DNA of 64,000 bases from Nematostella vectensis (taxonomy: Eukaryota > Cnidaria > Anthozoa > Actiniaria > Edwardsiidae): NCBI RefSeq assembly GCF_932526225.1, contig NC_064046.1, forward strand, positions 11,867,719 through 11,931,718. Reading direction: 5' to 3'. The notes beneath the pieces were generated by a model. It saw only the letters and a program-made list of their open reading frames with translations. It had not been told where the DNA came from and searched no databases. Made by a program: the position numbers and the translations under genes. Below, in pieces: positions 20,201 through 31,708 of this stretch; the stretch's first letter is position 1, and each line of letters opens with the position of its first letter.

Positions 20201-23101
20201 TAACCTAATTATTTACCCCGCAGCCATGACAAACTGACAAAGTTGTCTTACTTGATGTGTCCCAGTGTGATCTATTTATTATTTTTTTTTCAGCTGACAT
20301 TTGTTGACTTTGTAATGTACGAGTTAATGGATCATCACCGACTCTTCGAGCCATCGCTCCTTCAACCCCACGAAAATCTCAAGGTATTTTAACTGGGCGA
20401 ATACTGCCTTTGTATAGAGGGATCATGTCTGTAAGTACACTTATAGTATCTTTTATCAGCCCTAATATAGATAAAACTATGTAACCCCTTCTCCTACTAT
20501 TTTGGATCATCTTGGCTGCCATATAGGCGTCGTCGCTTAAACAGTTTCAAACAGTAGGTAACTCTTACACGCAGGCATGTTCGTTGTTGCGCTACAGGTT
20601 TTCGGTGAGAGCTCTGGAACCCAGCCATCCTAGTCTACGTAGCAAGCCCAAGGGGTTGGGAAAGAAAAGAGACGGAAACAAGGTGCGCGCGGGATCTATC
20701 CCTCATCTTCCCCAGTCCTTTTCGCTTGCTACACAGGCTATCCATATCCTCGAGTACCCAGGGCGTCGAGGTCAGCGTAACTCTTCCTCTCCCTTCCCCC
20801 CCCCCCCCTCCCCCTCCACCGGCCTTGATTGTCCAGCCTCGTTCTCGAACCATATCAAACATATTCCCCAAGGATAGTGTCCTTCGTTTGCATTGCCTTA
20901 TATGGTCATTGATGCCCATATTTAGAAGAGCTAAAGTTTTCCCGCTCCCTGATCTCCAGAAAATATGGTGAAAAATGCTGATTCCTGTCAATTTGAGACT
21001 CGAGGCAAACATGTGTCAAAAAAACTTTATCGCTTGGTCAAATCTTTATCACACAAGCCTTGAAAACCCCTTAGGCCCAGGCCTCCAAGAGATTGGCCGA
21101 GCGAGTTTTAAGGTCACCCAAATATTGATATGCAGTTACCTCGATGCCCTGGGCCTTTTTTGGGCCCTTTTTTGGCTGCTGGAAAAAAATAACAGTGCAT
21201 ACTTTCAAGTCTTTGCGCATCATTTTGTGCTAAAGAAGTTTACACATTTCTAATCAGAAACAAAAATATTTACTCCTTCACTATAGTATGGATGCCATTA
21301 GTGATAATTACCGATCATACATATCGCATGAGAATATGTGATTTCCCTACCATAACGCGTGCCTTTTTGTATACACCTATTTCAAAAAAGGTTGTCAGTG
21401 CAAATAGCGAATGGCAAATAGTAAATGGCAGTTCTAAGCCCGAACGGTGCTTCTGGGTACTAATCATTCGTAAAATTAAAGTATAGCAATGTCAGAGACA
21501 TACATTGATGGATAATTGTTTGATTTATCCATATTCTTCAGCATTTAATAGAAATTTAATGAGACCCATGGTTCCTTTCGGTCCTAGAACTGCCATTTGC
21601 CAATCGCCATTTGCCGTTTCGCACTGACAACATTTTTTGTAAAAAGGAATATCTTTCCCCGAAACTAGCGTTCATGGCATCATCATTCAATCACCAATAT
21701 TATGTTCTTATTTGTTGCAGATGTTCTTGAATCGCATTGAGGTGTGTAAAACAATCATTTTCATCGGCTACGCTGGAAAAGTTATAGTATTCTAAGTTAT
21801 AGTATGGCACGAGGAATTTTTTTTTATTAAATGTCCCCGCAACCAAGGAATGATTAGGGACCCTAAGCAAGAACGACGGCAACGGCTAGGACAACGAGAT
21901 CGAAAAAAATGCGTTGGCGCTTGGCGATCAATTATAATTTAATTGCAATGGAATAAGCAAAACATTATAGTCAGAGACAGATAAAAATAAACTAAGGACA
22001 TTCTTTCTACAGTAGCGAACGTGGTTAGAGGAGTTTACAGTGAAAACGTCCGCGTCCTCAATTCAGCGTGAAAGTTGCAGTTTTTACGTCGTGGTTTTAT
22101 GGAAAACGCCTGTAATGTATCAGGCAGAACGCATTTTCACGTGCTGCTATTAAATTCTGAATCAAATCCCATTGTTTTCTGCCGTCGTCGTCCACGTTGC
22201 TGTCGTCGTTGCTTAAAATCCCTATTAGTTGAAATGCTGAGGCCGCTTTGTAATACCATGATTACCGATGAAATAAACTCCACAATCAAAATCATCCCAC
22301 ATGGATCTCGTCTAACGTTGTTTAGGTATCACGAGATCAGGTACTCTGGTCTCTTGGCACTGGGTATATTCCTGCGCTTTGTTTCCCTGGTGGAAATAAG
22401 AAGACAAGCATCTTGATCCCAAATTTCTCTTATTCACCGTCCCTCAGAAAACAAAAGAATCCAAGGGGATCATGGTATTATGAAGTATAAATTTTAATTT
22501 TAGATCGTTTTCATTACATAGGATTTTTTGTCCGACTAGACAGGGGCGTGTCTAGAAAACGAAGGGTGCAACCCTAGCTCTGTCACTAGATCTTAAAACA
22601 CTTTCTATCCAAATGCACACATAAAATTAACCGTCTTCTTTATCAACGTAAGGGTCAACCGGATTCGAACCCATCTCGTCACATGAGCCGGATAGGGTTC
22701 GGGTTTCTTTCCATGTCGACCTGATAGGGATGCTGGTCAAAATCGGGCCTTAGGTATTATTTCAAGGGGTATCCGAGAAAAAAAAAAAGGCTTTTCTCTT
22801 AGAATTGGTATTTTTCAGGGCCTCTGGGGTAGTTTTTAGGGTAGCAGTTTTTGGTGTACAGGTATTTTTTAGGAGTATATATTTCGAATTTCCCGACGAG
22901 CATCCCTATCAATTTTACACTGAAGAACCCCCTCGGGGTTCGGACCCTTCTGATTCCCTCTGGACAAGCGCTTACTATACCAATAAAATACGTATTGTAT
23001 CTTTCTTTCCCGTTTAGCAACTTCCCGCTGTTGCCGAGTACATGAAGTCCGAGGAATTCATTCATCGGCCAATCAACGCTCCTTTCGCTTCCTTTTATTG
23101 A
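15247..23101 (+). CDS. GSTM: Glutathione S-transferase, Mu class
   Basis: Ten exons: 15247-15288, 17041-17116, 17413-17471, 17802-17849, 18891-18974, 19388-19444, 19520-19615, 20294-20383, 21721-21741 and 23018-23101. All have AG/GT borders and matching phases, and give 218 residues, the usual length of vertebrate Mu GSTs. The enzyme conjugates glutathione to electrophiles in the cytosol. Exon one is MAPVPILGYWPIRG, with Tyr9 in the position of the catalytic tyrosine. The thioredoxin-like N-domain contains IRLLLKYT, GLDFPNLPYFIDG and ITQSNAILRYIARRHN, which hold the glutathione-site residues. The helical C-domain contains VDMLENQ, LTFVDFVMYELMDHHRLFEP and EYMKSEEFIHRPINAPFA. Exon one lies 1.75 kb from exon two and was placed by its reading and its GTAAGA donor. 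Introns carry a Harbinger-like element and several long poly-G tracts. Upstream, SNX16 is divergent; downstream, the radial-spoke gene converges. Confidence 0.96.
16440..16786. mobile_element. Probable MITE with GTACACT ends
   Basis: GTACACTCTTTCCTTTTTATAA opposes TTATAAAAAAAGTGTAC at the far end. The block AGGCTGG(G/A)CGTTCTTAT occurs near both ends and a relative (TTTAGGCTGAACGTTCTTTT) lies at 52031. It has no ORF and sits in GST intron one. Confidence 0.55.
17177..17218 (+). repeat. (GT)n followed by a 19-base poly-G tract
   Basis: A TG dinucleotide run passes directly into 19 G residues, 60 bp after the GST exon-two donor. Confidence 0.9.
17907..18632 (-). mobile_element. Non-autonomous TIR transposon, PIF/Harbinger-like ends, copy 2
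   Basis: A 726-bp copy of the 1069-1710 element in opposite orientation. It starts GGGGCCTGTTCCTGATAGGCC and ends GGCTTTTCAGGAACCGGCCCC. Shared internal blocks include GACAGATTCATTTCAAGTAT and CAGCATCGCAACAAAGG. It lies in GST intron four. A short related fragment (AATGAATCTGTCTCGCTAATG) occurs at 28722. Confidence 0.8.
18778..18796 (-). repeat. 19-base poly-C tract
   Basis: An uninterrupted C run about 95 bp upstream of GST exon five. Confidence 0.9.
19765..19910 (+). repeat. Two 21-base poly-G tracts, 105 bp apart
   Basis: G runs at 19765-19785 and 19890-19910. The first is preceded by TTGCGGATCTAG, the end of the repeat family seen at 3723 and 54818. Confidence 0.9.
20840..21140 (-). repeat. 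Dispersed repeat pair, copy 1 (inverse of 60898-61206)
   Basis: About 300 bp in GST intron eight matches the 60.9-61.2 kb copy in reverse orientation. Shared blocks are CATATCAAACATATTCCCCA, TCCTTCGTTTGCATTGCCTT, CTCCAGAAAATATGGTGAAAA and CCTGTCAATTTGAGACTCG. On the minus strand a short peptide frame is open in both copies (FHHIFWRSGSGKTLAL). Its origin is unknown. Confidence 0.75.
22705..22915 (+). repeat. Dispersed ~200-bp repeat, copy 1 of 3
   Basis: The blocks CCTGATAGGGATGCTGGTC, TTTTCTCTTAGAATTGGTAT, CTCTGGGGTAGTTTTTAGG and TTCGAATTTCCC recur at 33855-34080 and 34897-35095 in the same orientation. It is non-coding and lies in the last GST intron. Confidence 0.75.
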
Positions 23102-23984
23102 TGCCATGGTGTTTAGAAAAAAATATTATCCAATAATCAATTAGTATATAGCGTGTACACATCATTTTGATCTGGAGGGGCACATTCAGCTCTTTATTTG
23201 CACAAAATTTATCTTCTCGTTTCCCTGTTAAACACCAACTTTTTAGTGACGCACGTAAAAGTTTTATGCCTTTATAGAACCCAGTCGTTTAGAATTAATT
23301 AACTACAGAAAATTACGGTTTATGCCGAAATTTTCTGTAAAAAAAAATCCATTTTCAGGGAGATTTTTAGACCAATCCAGAGAAATTTTTAGACCACTTT
23401 TGTCGGGATTAATGTATAAAGGCTCACAAGATCCACGTGTCGTCTTCATACCTAATTTTTTGTGTAGGCATTATCAAAAAACGAGAGAGGACCTATCTCG
23501 TTTTTTTAAAGGAAATAAGATGTTTTTGGGTTTTTTTGTATCCTTCTAAAGGCACGTTGTTGACGGTGAAATAAAAAGAAAAAAAACAAGGGGCGTGTTT
23601 TACAGTCTGGTACCTTAATTTATAAAAAAGAAATATCTCTCGGGACTTTGTATTATAATGGTCACTTAACATATTTAAATTATAAAGAATATTGTAAAGA
23701 AGTAGATTAAAGTAGAGGTAACAAGTGAGGCTTTTATTACCACAAGTATTCCACAGACGAGTATGTTTTCTTGTGTAAACAATCCATATTTACAAAGCAA
23801 ATTGTATGAGACCTAAACATTCCTTGTACTAGCCAAAGAACAATTTTCATGACGGGTTCTCAATAAAAAAAAAACTCTTATACAAAATAATTTCGCCTAC
23901 GCTACCCTACTTCGAGAGAAACTCTGAGTAAAAGATTCAATACTTTGTAAAATCCATTATAATTTATATAAAAGCAGTTGATGC
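23102..23984. other. Convergent 3' intergenic interval (GST / RSPH)
   Basis: AT-rich sequence with the presumed 3' UTRs of both genes and no coding exon. TTTATT at 23733-23738 is AATAAA on the minus strand, a candidate poly(A) signal 250 bp after the RSPH stop. Confidence 0.5.
23570..23575 (+). terminator. Candidate poly(A) signal of the GST gene
   Basis: AATAAA lies about 470 bp after the GST stop codon. Confidence 0.35.
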
Positions 23985-26900
23985 CTAGTCATCGTCATCG
24001 TCGTCATCATCCACGTCTTCCATGTCATCAGCAGCCTCCATGGCTTCCTCTTGGGCTTTCTTTAGTGCCCGTTCCTCCTCGACCGTGGGGTCGTCCACCT
24101 CTGTCACTTCCGGTACGGTGGGGTATTCCTCCATGGTCGGTGGGGGTGGGGGTGGGGTGTAGTTGCTGGCATCGTATTTGTGACCCCAGCCGATGTAAAT
24201 GTTCTCGAATTTTCTACAAAACAAAAGGGTTCATACGAAGAGATACAGGCCAATAATGGTGGACAAGATTTATAATCAAAGGATAATCACAGGTAGCTCG
24301 AGCCTCATTCAAATTGTAGAGGTGAGCTCGTTGTGAATGACGCAAATGGGTGCCAAATACAGAAATTTGTACGGTGATTATTTTACGCGTAAGCGCCATC
24401 GGCGAGAGCGCATGACAGCTAGGGTAGAAGGGCATGTGATAGCACGAGGCTGTACAATTCTTGTTCTAGAAAAATGCGTAAGCAACGGCAATTGGTTAGA
24501 GCGCATGACGGCGAGGATCGAGGAGGGGGAACACGTGGGGTCCCACGTGATTAGAACGTGCCTATACAATACTTACTTGTCCTTGGCGAACGCGTAAGCC
24601 CCAGGCCACCGATTAGAGCGCATGACGGCGAGGGCGTACTTAGGAAGAAGCTCTGACGACACGTACGGCGTCCATGCCGGCATCCCATTCACGGGCTCGT
24701 CATCTGCTACGGACATAAGCAGGGTAGGGCCTGTCTCCTTCTTCGGTTCCTCCACCTCATCTCTCTCCTCATCCTCCTCCTCTTCCTCGAACTCCTCCTC
24801 GGTCTTTTCGATGGGGTTGTGCCACACGCATCTTCCCTGGAATTCAATAATAAGATTGTAAGACGAAATGTTTTATTTTTGGCACGTGTTAGCCCTGTAG
24901 TAACAAAGGGCGTCACCCCTGGAATTCAATAATAAAATGGTAAGACGGAGTGTTTTATTTTTGGCACATGTATGCCCAGTAGGAACAAAGGGCGTCGGGT
25001 TTAAACCAAAAGGCCCGGGTTTAAACCAAATATCGCTTATCTTCAGATCTTTTCAGAGTTTAGCAAATTTTAGCATTTAGCATATCTAACGATGTTTATT
25101 TTGCGCTTAACGAATACATGAGACATTCCAAGGGTTTTTAAGGAACTCTCCTAGGAAGAGTTAAAACTTTTTTTTTTTATTTTGGCCAAATTAAGGGCGT
25201 GAAAATTTAGAGGAAATGGGGAAGACAGAGAATTTTTCTCGTGGGCTTATGGACCTTTTCTAGAATGTTGCATTGATTTTTACAGGGATTTAACAACCAG
25301 TCGTGAATTTACCTGTGGCAGAATATGTTGGACGTGATGGACCCAGTTGTTGAGGGATGGATCAGCCAACTCCCGGACGTTGATCCCCTCAAAGTCGACA
25401 TTAAGCATGTAAGAATCCCTTTCCTCTCCCTCTTCCTCCTCTTCTTCCTCCTCCTCAAACATGTAGTAGCCTGCAGGGCTAATATGGCTGCCTGCAGATA
25501 TCCTTGCAATCTGAGCCCGCAGGTAATTGGTCTCATTGCCAGGGAAGGGAGGGTAGGAAACAATCTGGAAGAAAGAGGTTTGTTAATGGAGCTGTGTTAT
25601 GGGTAACATGCATGAATGAAAAAAGTTTTTTCGAGCGCTCACATGTAGTTGAGATATCCCAGGTACAATATACAGAGTTTGATTCAAAAGAAAATCGTAA
25701 CTTTTGGTAGGATCTACATGGAAGATGTCTATATAATGGTGTCTATTATAAGGAAGTTATACCCTATACCACTAGTTAAGAAATTAAAGGAACTATTTCT
25801 GTAGGTTCTGACCAAGGGTTTGGGGTTTTAGCAAGTAAGGGTGAAATTTTTCATATTTTTAACTCAACCCATTTTTTTGCAGTGAATCTCTTTGTTAAAA
25901 AAACTCAATATCCATGTTAAACACTTACTATGTAGGATACTGAAATGGTGATCTAGTAACAGACCCATAGTTCCCTGGAGGGGGGGGGGGGACTCTCCAG
26001 AAAAGTAGACGGGGGTGATCATCACATGTAGGGTATAAAATTTCAATCAACGCCATCCCTTAGGAGGTGTTGAAGGATTTTTTCTGATTTTGCCATCTGT
26101 TAGGGTATAAAATTCAACCAACTGCTATTCCTAAAGGAATGTTTAACATTTTTTTCCGATTCTGTTATCTCTTGATAGGGTATAAAATTTGACCAATTGC
26201 TATTCCTAAGAAGTGTTTAGCATTTTTTTTCTGATTCTGCCATCTCATAGGGTAAACAATTCCTTTGACCACACCCAATTTGCCATCTCTTTGGGGTGAG
26301 AATTTCTTTTGACCACACCCAAAGTGCCCTACTTTAGGTTTAAAATCCATTTTGCTTACGAGTCCCTCCCTGGGATAGTTCCCCAATATGGTCTTGCTTA
26401 TGCAAAATCAATGCAAGATCAATCTGCAGATCAGTGACATGGTAAAGTCCTCTACTTACTGGGGCATCCAGTCTACCAGTGAGGAATTTCCTAATCTGTC
26501 TAGAAATCCCAATCTGTGCAGGTGTGACTGGTGGAAGTTTAATCCAGGGTTTTCCAGCTGCAAAATAAAATGAAAACAATCTGAGATCAGCATACCAGAG
26601 CAAAGCATGTGTGCCAACCACATTTATGTAAGGATTATTTCCCAATGTATCAAATGCTAACCACAGCCTTATCCACTATTTGGAAGATTATTTTTGCACA
26701 TTTGAATTGAGGGGGGGGGGGGTCGTTCTTCTACTCTTTAGAGAGGAATAATAGAGATTCTTTGGGTTTAAATTTCTCCTTACATGTTTGAATGGCATAG
26801 GCCTATCCATTCCATAGTCTAGTACATGTTTAGAATGCGAAACTGCACAGTTGACAATATTAGTATTAAACAAGGTATAGTCTCCTATTTCATTATAAAC

Positions 26901-29900
26901 TTACGTTCTGTGGTGACAAAGTAGACTTTCTTATTTGCCCCTGCTCTGTTTTCTTCCTTTGGTATTACTGGAGGAGGTTTCCAGTCTGGCTTAGGGGTGT
27001 CATCCTCCTCAGCAACTTCTTCATCTGAAGAACAAAAAAAATTACTGAATGGTTAAGCTCTTCATTTTTATGATGCAGAACAACAAATCATTAAAAAATA
27101 AAATAGAAAATAGCTTTTACATAGTTACTAACCTTCTTCATTTTCCTCTTTCTCTTTTTCTTCTTCTTCTCCTTCACCCTAGAAAAGTTGATGGGGTTAA
27201 AACAAGATCCAGGAGATGCCTTGACTCCCCCTTTAATAACTAAAATGTTATAATTTTCTTTCCATTTGATGAGCTACCACAAGTTCACTCAACAACTACG
27301 AGGGCTCGGAAATTTAAATACAAAATATTCCCTACCCCTCAGGTTATCTACTGTAATGAACACTTATTGTTGGCCTTTATGGCTATTGGTGCCACACTAC
27401 CTTTTCCCATAGCTATGATATGCCAGACATGACGGAAAAACATGGCTTGACATTTCAAATAAGCTAATTTCAAGTTGAATAAGGCGGAAAGTTCCCCTAA
27501 GTACTTAGTGAGTAACATCAAACAAAATATCAGATGCGACTTTTTTTAAATCAATGCGACTTGGACTGAAATTTTTTGTTCATTTGCTTTTCGTTCCTGA
27601 GCTCATACGTAGCGCAAGGATGATCAAGGAAAAAAATATCTGAAATAGCCAAAATCTGGGTGTGTGAATTTCAGCCTCACGTTATTTGTGTTTTGAAAAG
27701 AGAAAATCAGTCATGAAAATACAATGAACTGATGGCCATTGCGAGAAAAAGGTATCTTCTCTCTCCATTTCTTTGAAGTGCGCATGTTCAGGGTTTTTCT
27801 GTCATGTTGATATGCCATGGAAACACTGGCATCTTACCTCTTCTTCCTCCTCCTCTTCTTCTTCTTCTCCTTCTCTATACTCAACCTCAGCTATGTAATA
27901 ATTGTTCTCAATGCCAAAGAGCTTTCCTGAAAAATAGGAAAGTTATGGTTAAGCATAATGAAGTAACATTTACTATTAAAGATTGGTTGTTAATAATTCT
28001 AAAAGGATATCATTTTCTTTCAATGTATATATACATTAAGAAAAGCCCTAGCTCAAACCTACCCCAGAAGTGAACAGTCTGCAGAGGTTTTGAGTCAACT
28101 AGTTGTTTTAGAGAAAGAAATATTCTAAACATCTCTTCTCTGCTCAGGCCGATCCCAGCTTGTTCAAAGTAGAAAGCCAGGTTCATCAGGTCTGGAAGTG
28201 GTGTCTCAACATCTTCCTCTGCCTCAGGCTCACCCCCCTCACCAGCACCTTCTTTCTACTCAGCAAAATAGGGGAAAGGTTTAGCCATAAAGTATAACAG
28301 GGGTGTATAAAAAGGTAAAAGAGAGCACAATATTGAAGAAACAATTCTCATGTAAGTTCGCTTCTGCTGTTAGGTTTACAAACATTTTCTTTTTCTCAGA
28401 AAAAATTCTCTCAGGTAGGATATATCACAGAAACATTTGAATGTGCAATGTTTTCTCACATTTAGGATATAGAGAATACTACATGGAAAGTTTGTGCGTA
28501 TGGTTTATATTCACGAGTTGTGCAGTATCAAAAAATGAACGAGTGAGTGCAGCGAACGAGTGAATAAAAAATGTACAAAGCACTTTTCATGCTGTATTTT
28601 GTTTATATATACATACTGAGGAATTTATAATAAGCTTATTACATTTTATTAGACATGGCTGCAGAGGCTCCAAGGTTTGTGCTTTTCGACGGTTCCAAGA
28701 CAGACAGAAACTTACGTTAAAATGAATCTGTCTCGCTAATGTCACGCACGAGACTGTAGCTCATGTTACACAGTAGTGCACTTTTTAATCTCTAAAATCT
28801 TGAAATATAAGAAATAAAACTAAATGGAAAATGCTTGTACGATTTTTATGCACTCGTTGATGCGTTGGGATTGAAGCCATTTGAGTGCAGTGAAAAAATA
28901 TAGTTCGTCCAATCAGAACCGTGAACAACTTTTCTTCACAATGAAAAAACGTTGTTCATGATTTGCTGAGACCAGTGAACAAACGAAAATTTACTGAATA
29001 TGTTTTCAGTGAGTATTTCTCAGTATGTATATAATAAATAAGGAGGATGCAAGAGAGTAGGTTGAATCACCTCAAGTGAAGACACAATAATGGTTAACTG
29101 TAGTTGATTTCATATATTATAACTACAGTGGGAAATCTTATATAGTTGGGATTATATACTGAATGGTAAAAGTCTGGAAAAAGCTAGTGGAGGACGGCAA
29201 GCTACTATCACGCTTTCCAGCAAATTCAAGAAATAAATGAGCTCCCAGTGCGGAGGGTACAAAATGCAGGTTGCAGGTTAGATGCAGGTTGAGTACAAAA
29301 TGCAGGTCGGGTGATTTTACAGTTTTTTTTTTGCTTTCTCTATTTCATTAAATTTCTACGGCCCAAGTGACGTGTTAAAATATTGAATACTTAGATTCTC
29401 GTTTATTACTAAGCAATTATGTGACCTTGGGAATAATACGAATATCTTGCCAGCGATTTGCTGCACATCAAGCAAACTTGGATCAAGTAATGTATAACAG
29501 TATAAATATCTCGGTAAAAATTGTATAAGAACGTAAACCCACGAATTTTCCTCCGCTACATGTTTAACATACTGGTGCACCCCCACCCCCCTTCCTCCCC
29601 TCGAGAAAGTGAACCATTTATCTAACAGATATAGTCACCACATTTTGGAGTTTATTCAATTTATTTTTGGTTGATGAGCAGCAAATCACTGGCGAGATAT
29701 TCGTAGTTTCCCCACGGTCACGTGATCTGTGACGTAACCACCTATACATATTTTTTTCACTTGTCCATGTGACATTATACATTAATTGACCCAAGTTTGG
29801 TTGAGTGCAGCAAAGTCACGGGATTGCTTATGCTTAGTTATAAAAAAGAATCTGAGTGTCACGTGAGCCGTAGAAATTGAATGAAATAGAGGAAGCAAAA

Positions 29901-30653
29901 AAAAAAAAAACAGTAAAATCTCCCGACCTGCATTTTGTACCCTCCTCTCCCACTCCCTATGACATTCCAATAGCTAATTATATTTGATGGCTTGGTTTTT
30001 GTGGAACATTTGGTCTTCCTACCTCAAACAGTTTCTGTTGCATTTCTGCAGTTTCCTTGTCTTGGGCTTTAGCACTTTCATCCTGCAAGCAATTCCACAA
30101 AAGTAAGAGCTAAAAGTACTTTCTCTAGGTTATGATTTTTTCCAAATCATAAAAATATCAACAAGCAAATGATCAATATTTCAAAAACTTTATGGTTCTT
30201 AAAACACGCTACTAACCTCAACTTTTTCTTTCTCTCCTATTTTTACTTTATTGCTAAAATCTTCAAGCACATCTACGAAAGAAATGATAGTTCAAAGACT
30301 TCACTTACGATATAGAAAACGTATCCGCATTTTACTGGAGTAAGACATGACAAGGAATGGCGATATCGACCTTATAAGAGTATTCTGTATATTCCTTGTA
30401 TGTACTCCGTGAACTTACCTACGCAGTTGTTCGGTCTCTCATCGAGCACTTTGCCTATTACCTCGCTAAGATGGTCATATCTAGACAGGAGAAATTAGTA
30501 GTTTGAGAAATCCAGTAAGAATAGGAAACTCTACCAACCACTCATAAATTAACATTTGTACAACAACACTTACAAATTTTTGTTAGAAGAAGCACTATTC
30601 TTCAGCAGATATGCTTTAGCATTTTGTATATCAACCTCTAATCCAGCATTCAT
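23985..30653 (-). CDS. RSPH4A: Radial spoke head protein (RSPH4A/RSPH6A-like)
   Basis: Twelve coding exons: 30574-30653, 30419-30480, 30217-30272, 30023-30082, 28063-28255, 27838-27926, 27133-27178, 26905-27024, 26460-26557, 25313-25564, 24577-24836 and 23985-24213. Phases agree throughout, giving 514 residues. The protein belongs to the head of the radial spoke in the 9+2 axoneme of motile cilia and flagella. Signatures in order are [140 protein letters not shown] and [19 protein letters not shown]. The tail is Asp-rich. Several exons contain Glu runs that differ in length between family members. Human RSPH4A and 6A are longer because of N-terminal extensions. An IR element and two other repeats lie in its introns. 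Confidence 0.96.
26030..26340. repeat. About four diverged ~80-bp tandem units in an RSPH intron
   Basis: The units are built on TAGGGTATAAAATT, CAACTGCTATTCCTAA, TTTTTT(C/T)(C/T)GATT and a following TGCCATCTC, repeating near 26031, 26101, 26175 and 26251. Later units change to AATTCCTTTGACCACACCC. Non-coding. Confidence 0.65.
28606..29033. mobile_element. 428-bp element with 15-bp perfect terminal inverted repeats
   Basis: TATATACATACTGAG at the left opposes CTCAGTATGTATATA at the right. The interior carries a fragment of the Harbinger-like family (GACAGACAGAAACTTAC, then CTGTCTCGCTAATGTCACGC) and an inner pair GAACAAC/GTTGTTC. It has no ORF. It lies in the large RSPH intron. Confidence 0.6.
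29252..29946. mobile_element. Foldback element with ~90-bp inverted arms
   Basis: Left arm, about 29252-29376: GTACAAAATGCAGGTCGGG, then ATTTTACAG, GCTTTCTCTATTTCATT and ATTTCTACGGCCCA. Right arm, about 29858-29946, is its inverse: GAGCCGTAGAAATTGAATG, then AAATAGAGGAAGC, CAGTAAAATCTCCCGACCTG and CATTTTGTACCCTCC. The centre, about 480 bp, has no ORF I trust. GATGCAGGTT-type short repeats lie in the left arm only. Confidence 0.75.
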
Positions 30654-31708
30654 AATTATTTCTTGAATTCTAGCCCCTCAAATCGGACATAGAGTGGGAT
30701 CGAAAGAGGTTTTATCTATTTTCCATTGATAATGGCCGACACTGTGTTTTAGCACAATTTGTTGCTATGGTAATAAGCTAGGAAGCACACAGCGAGCCCG
30801 CGAAAAAGAACTTGTGAATTTGGTATACCTGTGTTATAAATCATTTGAATAGGACGTTCGCTGTTTTCCTCTTCTCACTAAACAACCACTATTAATTATA
30901 TGACATGGATTTGACAATGGCAACTTTTTATAGATATTGTTTAGAAATGAAACCCAAACTTAATAATTCTGCCCCCACAAATGCTAGAAATTGGATTTTT
31001 TTGTTTGAAACAACTAAAAGTTTTATGTATATTAAAACGTTTTTTTCCTCTGGGAATTTTCTTGCCCCCCCCCCCCCCCCCCTCCACCTCACCTCTGCTA
31101 TACAGGTAAGTGCATACAAGATAAGAGGGGTTGCACATACATCTCTCTTGGCCTAAAAAAATGGTATATTTTTATCACAGGCTATAGGATAATCTGACTC
31201 CGAAATGATGTCTAATGTTTTGTTAGTGTTAAATAAAGCACATATTCCTACCTCAACTGGCCGTATTTGCCTTTGGTTTCGCTCCTCCAGCAAGCTCTGT
31301 TCCTACGCGCTTTTGGGACCTTTCAAACGACGTGCTATGTAACCGACGCCGCCAGGTAAATGAGTAACTCGACCTCCAACGGCGCGTTTTTACCCTTCCC
31401 CATTATGGGGAAGTCGCCGTATGTGGTTCTTTAGCTGATCACAATAGAAGCAGTTCAAGAATATATGACTTTCAAAATTGCGTCAAATGAAAACATAAAC
31501 AGTTACATTATTGAAACAGTACTACCGTGAACACCGGTTAAACCATATTTGTTTACATACATTGTTTTTATACTACATGCTTTTCATACAATACAGAGAA
31601 ACAATCTGTAATTCCGTAAACAACACATACCCACCCCCCCCCCCCCCCCCCTCTCCAAGAAAAAAGTACCACAGGCATACCGTTAACTTCAGAGTTTGAC
31701 CATACAAC
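30654..31708. other. Divergent intergenic region between RSPH and the dehydrogenase
   Basis: About 1.05 kb separates the two start codons. It holds poly-C tracts near 31063-31082 and 31636-31651 and the dispersed repeat at 31180-31405. A bidirectional promoter is possible but no element is identifiable. Confidence 0.5.
31180..31405. repeat. Dispersed repeat shared with 10577-10694
   Basis: GGCTATAGGATAATCTGAC, TTGTTAGTGTTAAATAAAG and CACAT are followed, after about 90 extra bases, by AAACGACGTGCTATGTAAC and GGCGCGTTTTTACCCTTCCC. The other copy is shorter and also lies between divergent genes. Confidence 0.7.

Noticed and set aside
22655-22690. tRNA-like sequence CCGGATTCGAACCC
   Set aside because: Only the T-arm-like box is present. 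No acceptor stem or anticodon arm can be folded around it.
24337-24861. Plus-strand ORFs opposite the RSPH exons
   Set aside because: They are antisense shadows of the well-supported radial-spoke exons.
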